From an uncultured Polaromonas sp. (GTDB lineage: Bacteria > Pseudomonadota > Gammaproteobacteria > Burkholderiales > Burkholderiaceae), in NCBI GenBank assembly GCA_946479075.1, contig CAMLDT010000174.1:1-7337 (forward strand): a stretch of 7,337 nucleotides of DNA, in the 5' to 3' direction. Below the pieces are notes generated by a model. The model was given only the letters and a program-made list of their open reading frames with translations. It was not told the DNA's origin and did no database searches. Within the stretch, counting starts at the first letter, position 1. Each line of letters begins with the position of its first letter. The position numbers and the translations under genes were made by a program. Below, piece by piece: positions 6,522-7,337 of this stretch.

Positions 6522-7337
6522 ATGAACAAGCGCTCATTCGTCAAAAGCTTTTCCCTCGCCGCCGTGGCCCTGGCCATCGCAGCGCCCGCCATGGCCCAGA
6601 ACTGGAAGCCGTCGCGCCCGATCAATCTGATCGTGCCCTGGGCCGCCGGGGGCTCCACCGACCAGGTCACCCGTGTGGCCGCGGCAGAACTTGAAAAAGC
6701 GCTGGGCCAGACCATCGTCGTGGTGAACCAGCCGGGCGCTTCGGGCGCCATCGGCACCAAGAGTGCGCTGGATGCCGCCAAGGACGGCTACACCTGGACC
6801 GCAGGCGCCGCGCAGGATCTGGGCACCTACCAGACGCTGGGCTCCGTCAATACCAGCATCAAGGACTGGCACCTGTTCCTGAACGTGGCCAATATCCAGT
6901 TGATCGGCGTCAATCCGCAGCGTCCCTGGAAGAACGCCAAGGAATTGCTGGACGACATGAAGGCCAAACCCGGCCAGATCAGCGTTGCTACGGCGGGTGT
7001 GACTTCGGCGGCCCATGCGGCGATGGACCAGATCGTCAAGGCCACCGGCGTCAAGTACAAGGAAGTCTCCTACGACGGTGGCAACCCCGCGGTTGTCGCC
7101 ACTGTGGCCGGCGAGGCCGACCTCACCACGCAGCTCGCGGTGGAGCAGGCCGACATGATTCGCGGCAAGCGCCTGCGCCCCCTGGCAACGGTGAGCGACA
7201 AGCCGCTGGAACTCGAAGGTTACGGAACCATCCCGCCGCTATCGGCAACAGTCCCCGGTTTCAATGCACCGGCCAACTACTTTGGCATCTTCATTCCCAA
7301 GGGTGTGCCTGACGACGTGGTCAAGACCGTGGAAAAA
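6522..7337 (+). CDS. Bug-family periplasmic solute receptor (TctC-like), 3' end outside window
   Basis: The first 272 residues of a Bug receptor, the extracytoplasmic binding component of tripartite tricarboxylate-type transporters. The start is ATG 6522, with GGAG (6513-6516) five bases upstream. A signal peptide (MNKRSFVKSF, hydrophobic core, AMA|Q) is cut near residue 25. The mature N-terminus carries the family motif PINLIVPWAAGGSTDQVTR, a variant of the common PIRLIVPFAPGG-D, followed by VVNQPGASGAIGT. Other family-like segments are GQISVATAGVTSAAHAAMD and the stretch ending IRGKRLRPLA. The frame stays open to the last base; family members are usually 320-330 residues, so about 50 are missing. 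Bug proteins bind diverse carboxylates and many are orphans without transporter genes, so the ligand is unknown. It has its own promoter and shares a regulatory element with the SDR gene. Confidence 0.93.
   Translation, partial: MNKRSFVKSFSLAAVALAIAAPAMAQNWKPSRPINLIVPWAAGGSTDQVTRVAAAELEKALGQTIVVVNQPGASGAIGTKSALDAAKDGYTWTAGAAQDLGTYQTLGSVNTSIKDWHLFLNVANIQLIGVNPQRPWKNAKELLDDMKAKPGQISVATAGVTSAAHAAMDQIVKATGVKYKEVSYDGGNPAVVATVAGEADLTTQLAVEQADMIRGKRLRPLATVSDKPLELEGYGTIPPLSATVPGFNAPANYFGIFIPKGVPDDVVKTVEK

Overview
The window is high-GC proteobacterial DNA. Its gene families point to Burkholderiales, most likely Comamonadaceae (Polaromonas, Rhodoferax, Variovorax or Acidovorax type). The evidence is a Bug-family periplasmic receptor, a DUF1854 protein beside an ABC exporter, and a short intergenic repeat that resembles one I recall from Comamonadaceae genomes. 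No rRNA, tRNA, CRISPR array, insertion sequence or phage gene is visible.

Layout. (1) 1-1162, + strand: the C-terminal half of a type I ABC exporter ATPase domain, overlapping a DUF1854 gene. This pair is usually found next to cyanophycin genes. (2) 1163-1279: a convergent gap holding the dispersed repeat. (3) 1280-4043, - strand: a complete importer operon, transcribed from high to low coordinates, encoding an NMT1/SsuA-like binding protein, an ATPase and a permease. Two perfect hairpins lie between the binding-protein gene and the ATPase gene. (4) 4044-4286: a divergent regulatory region. (5) 4287-6419, + strand: an atypical NAD-dependent epimerase/dehydratase (SDR) gene and a DapA-family aldolase/lyase gene 39 bases later. 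(6) 6420-6521: a promoter region. (7) 6522 to the end: a Bug/TctC-like solute receptor gene, cut by the window edge.

How the genes may work together. The SDR, DapA-family enzyme and Bug receptor look like a small uptake-plus-catabolism module for a carboxylated or sugar-acid-like compound. The substrate is not readable from the sequence. The best support for co-regulation is in the DNA itself: a 21-base box followed, after exactly 13 bases, by an identical 11-base box occurs upstream of both the SDR gene (4224-4268) and the Bug gene (6470-6514), while the 13-base spacer has diverged. The divergent ABC importer probably serves a related or independent need, and its substrate is also undetermined.

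No clearly new system is visible. The most useful leads are the paired regulatory boxes, the tandem hairpins inside the importer operon, the SDR lacking the usual catalytic lysine, and the long DapA-family enzyme of unknown substrate.
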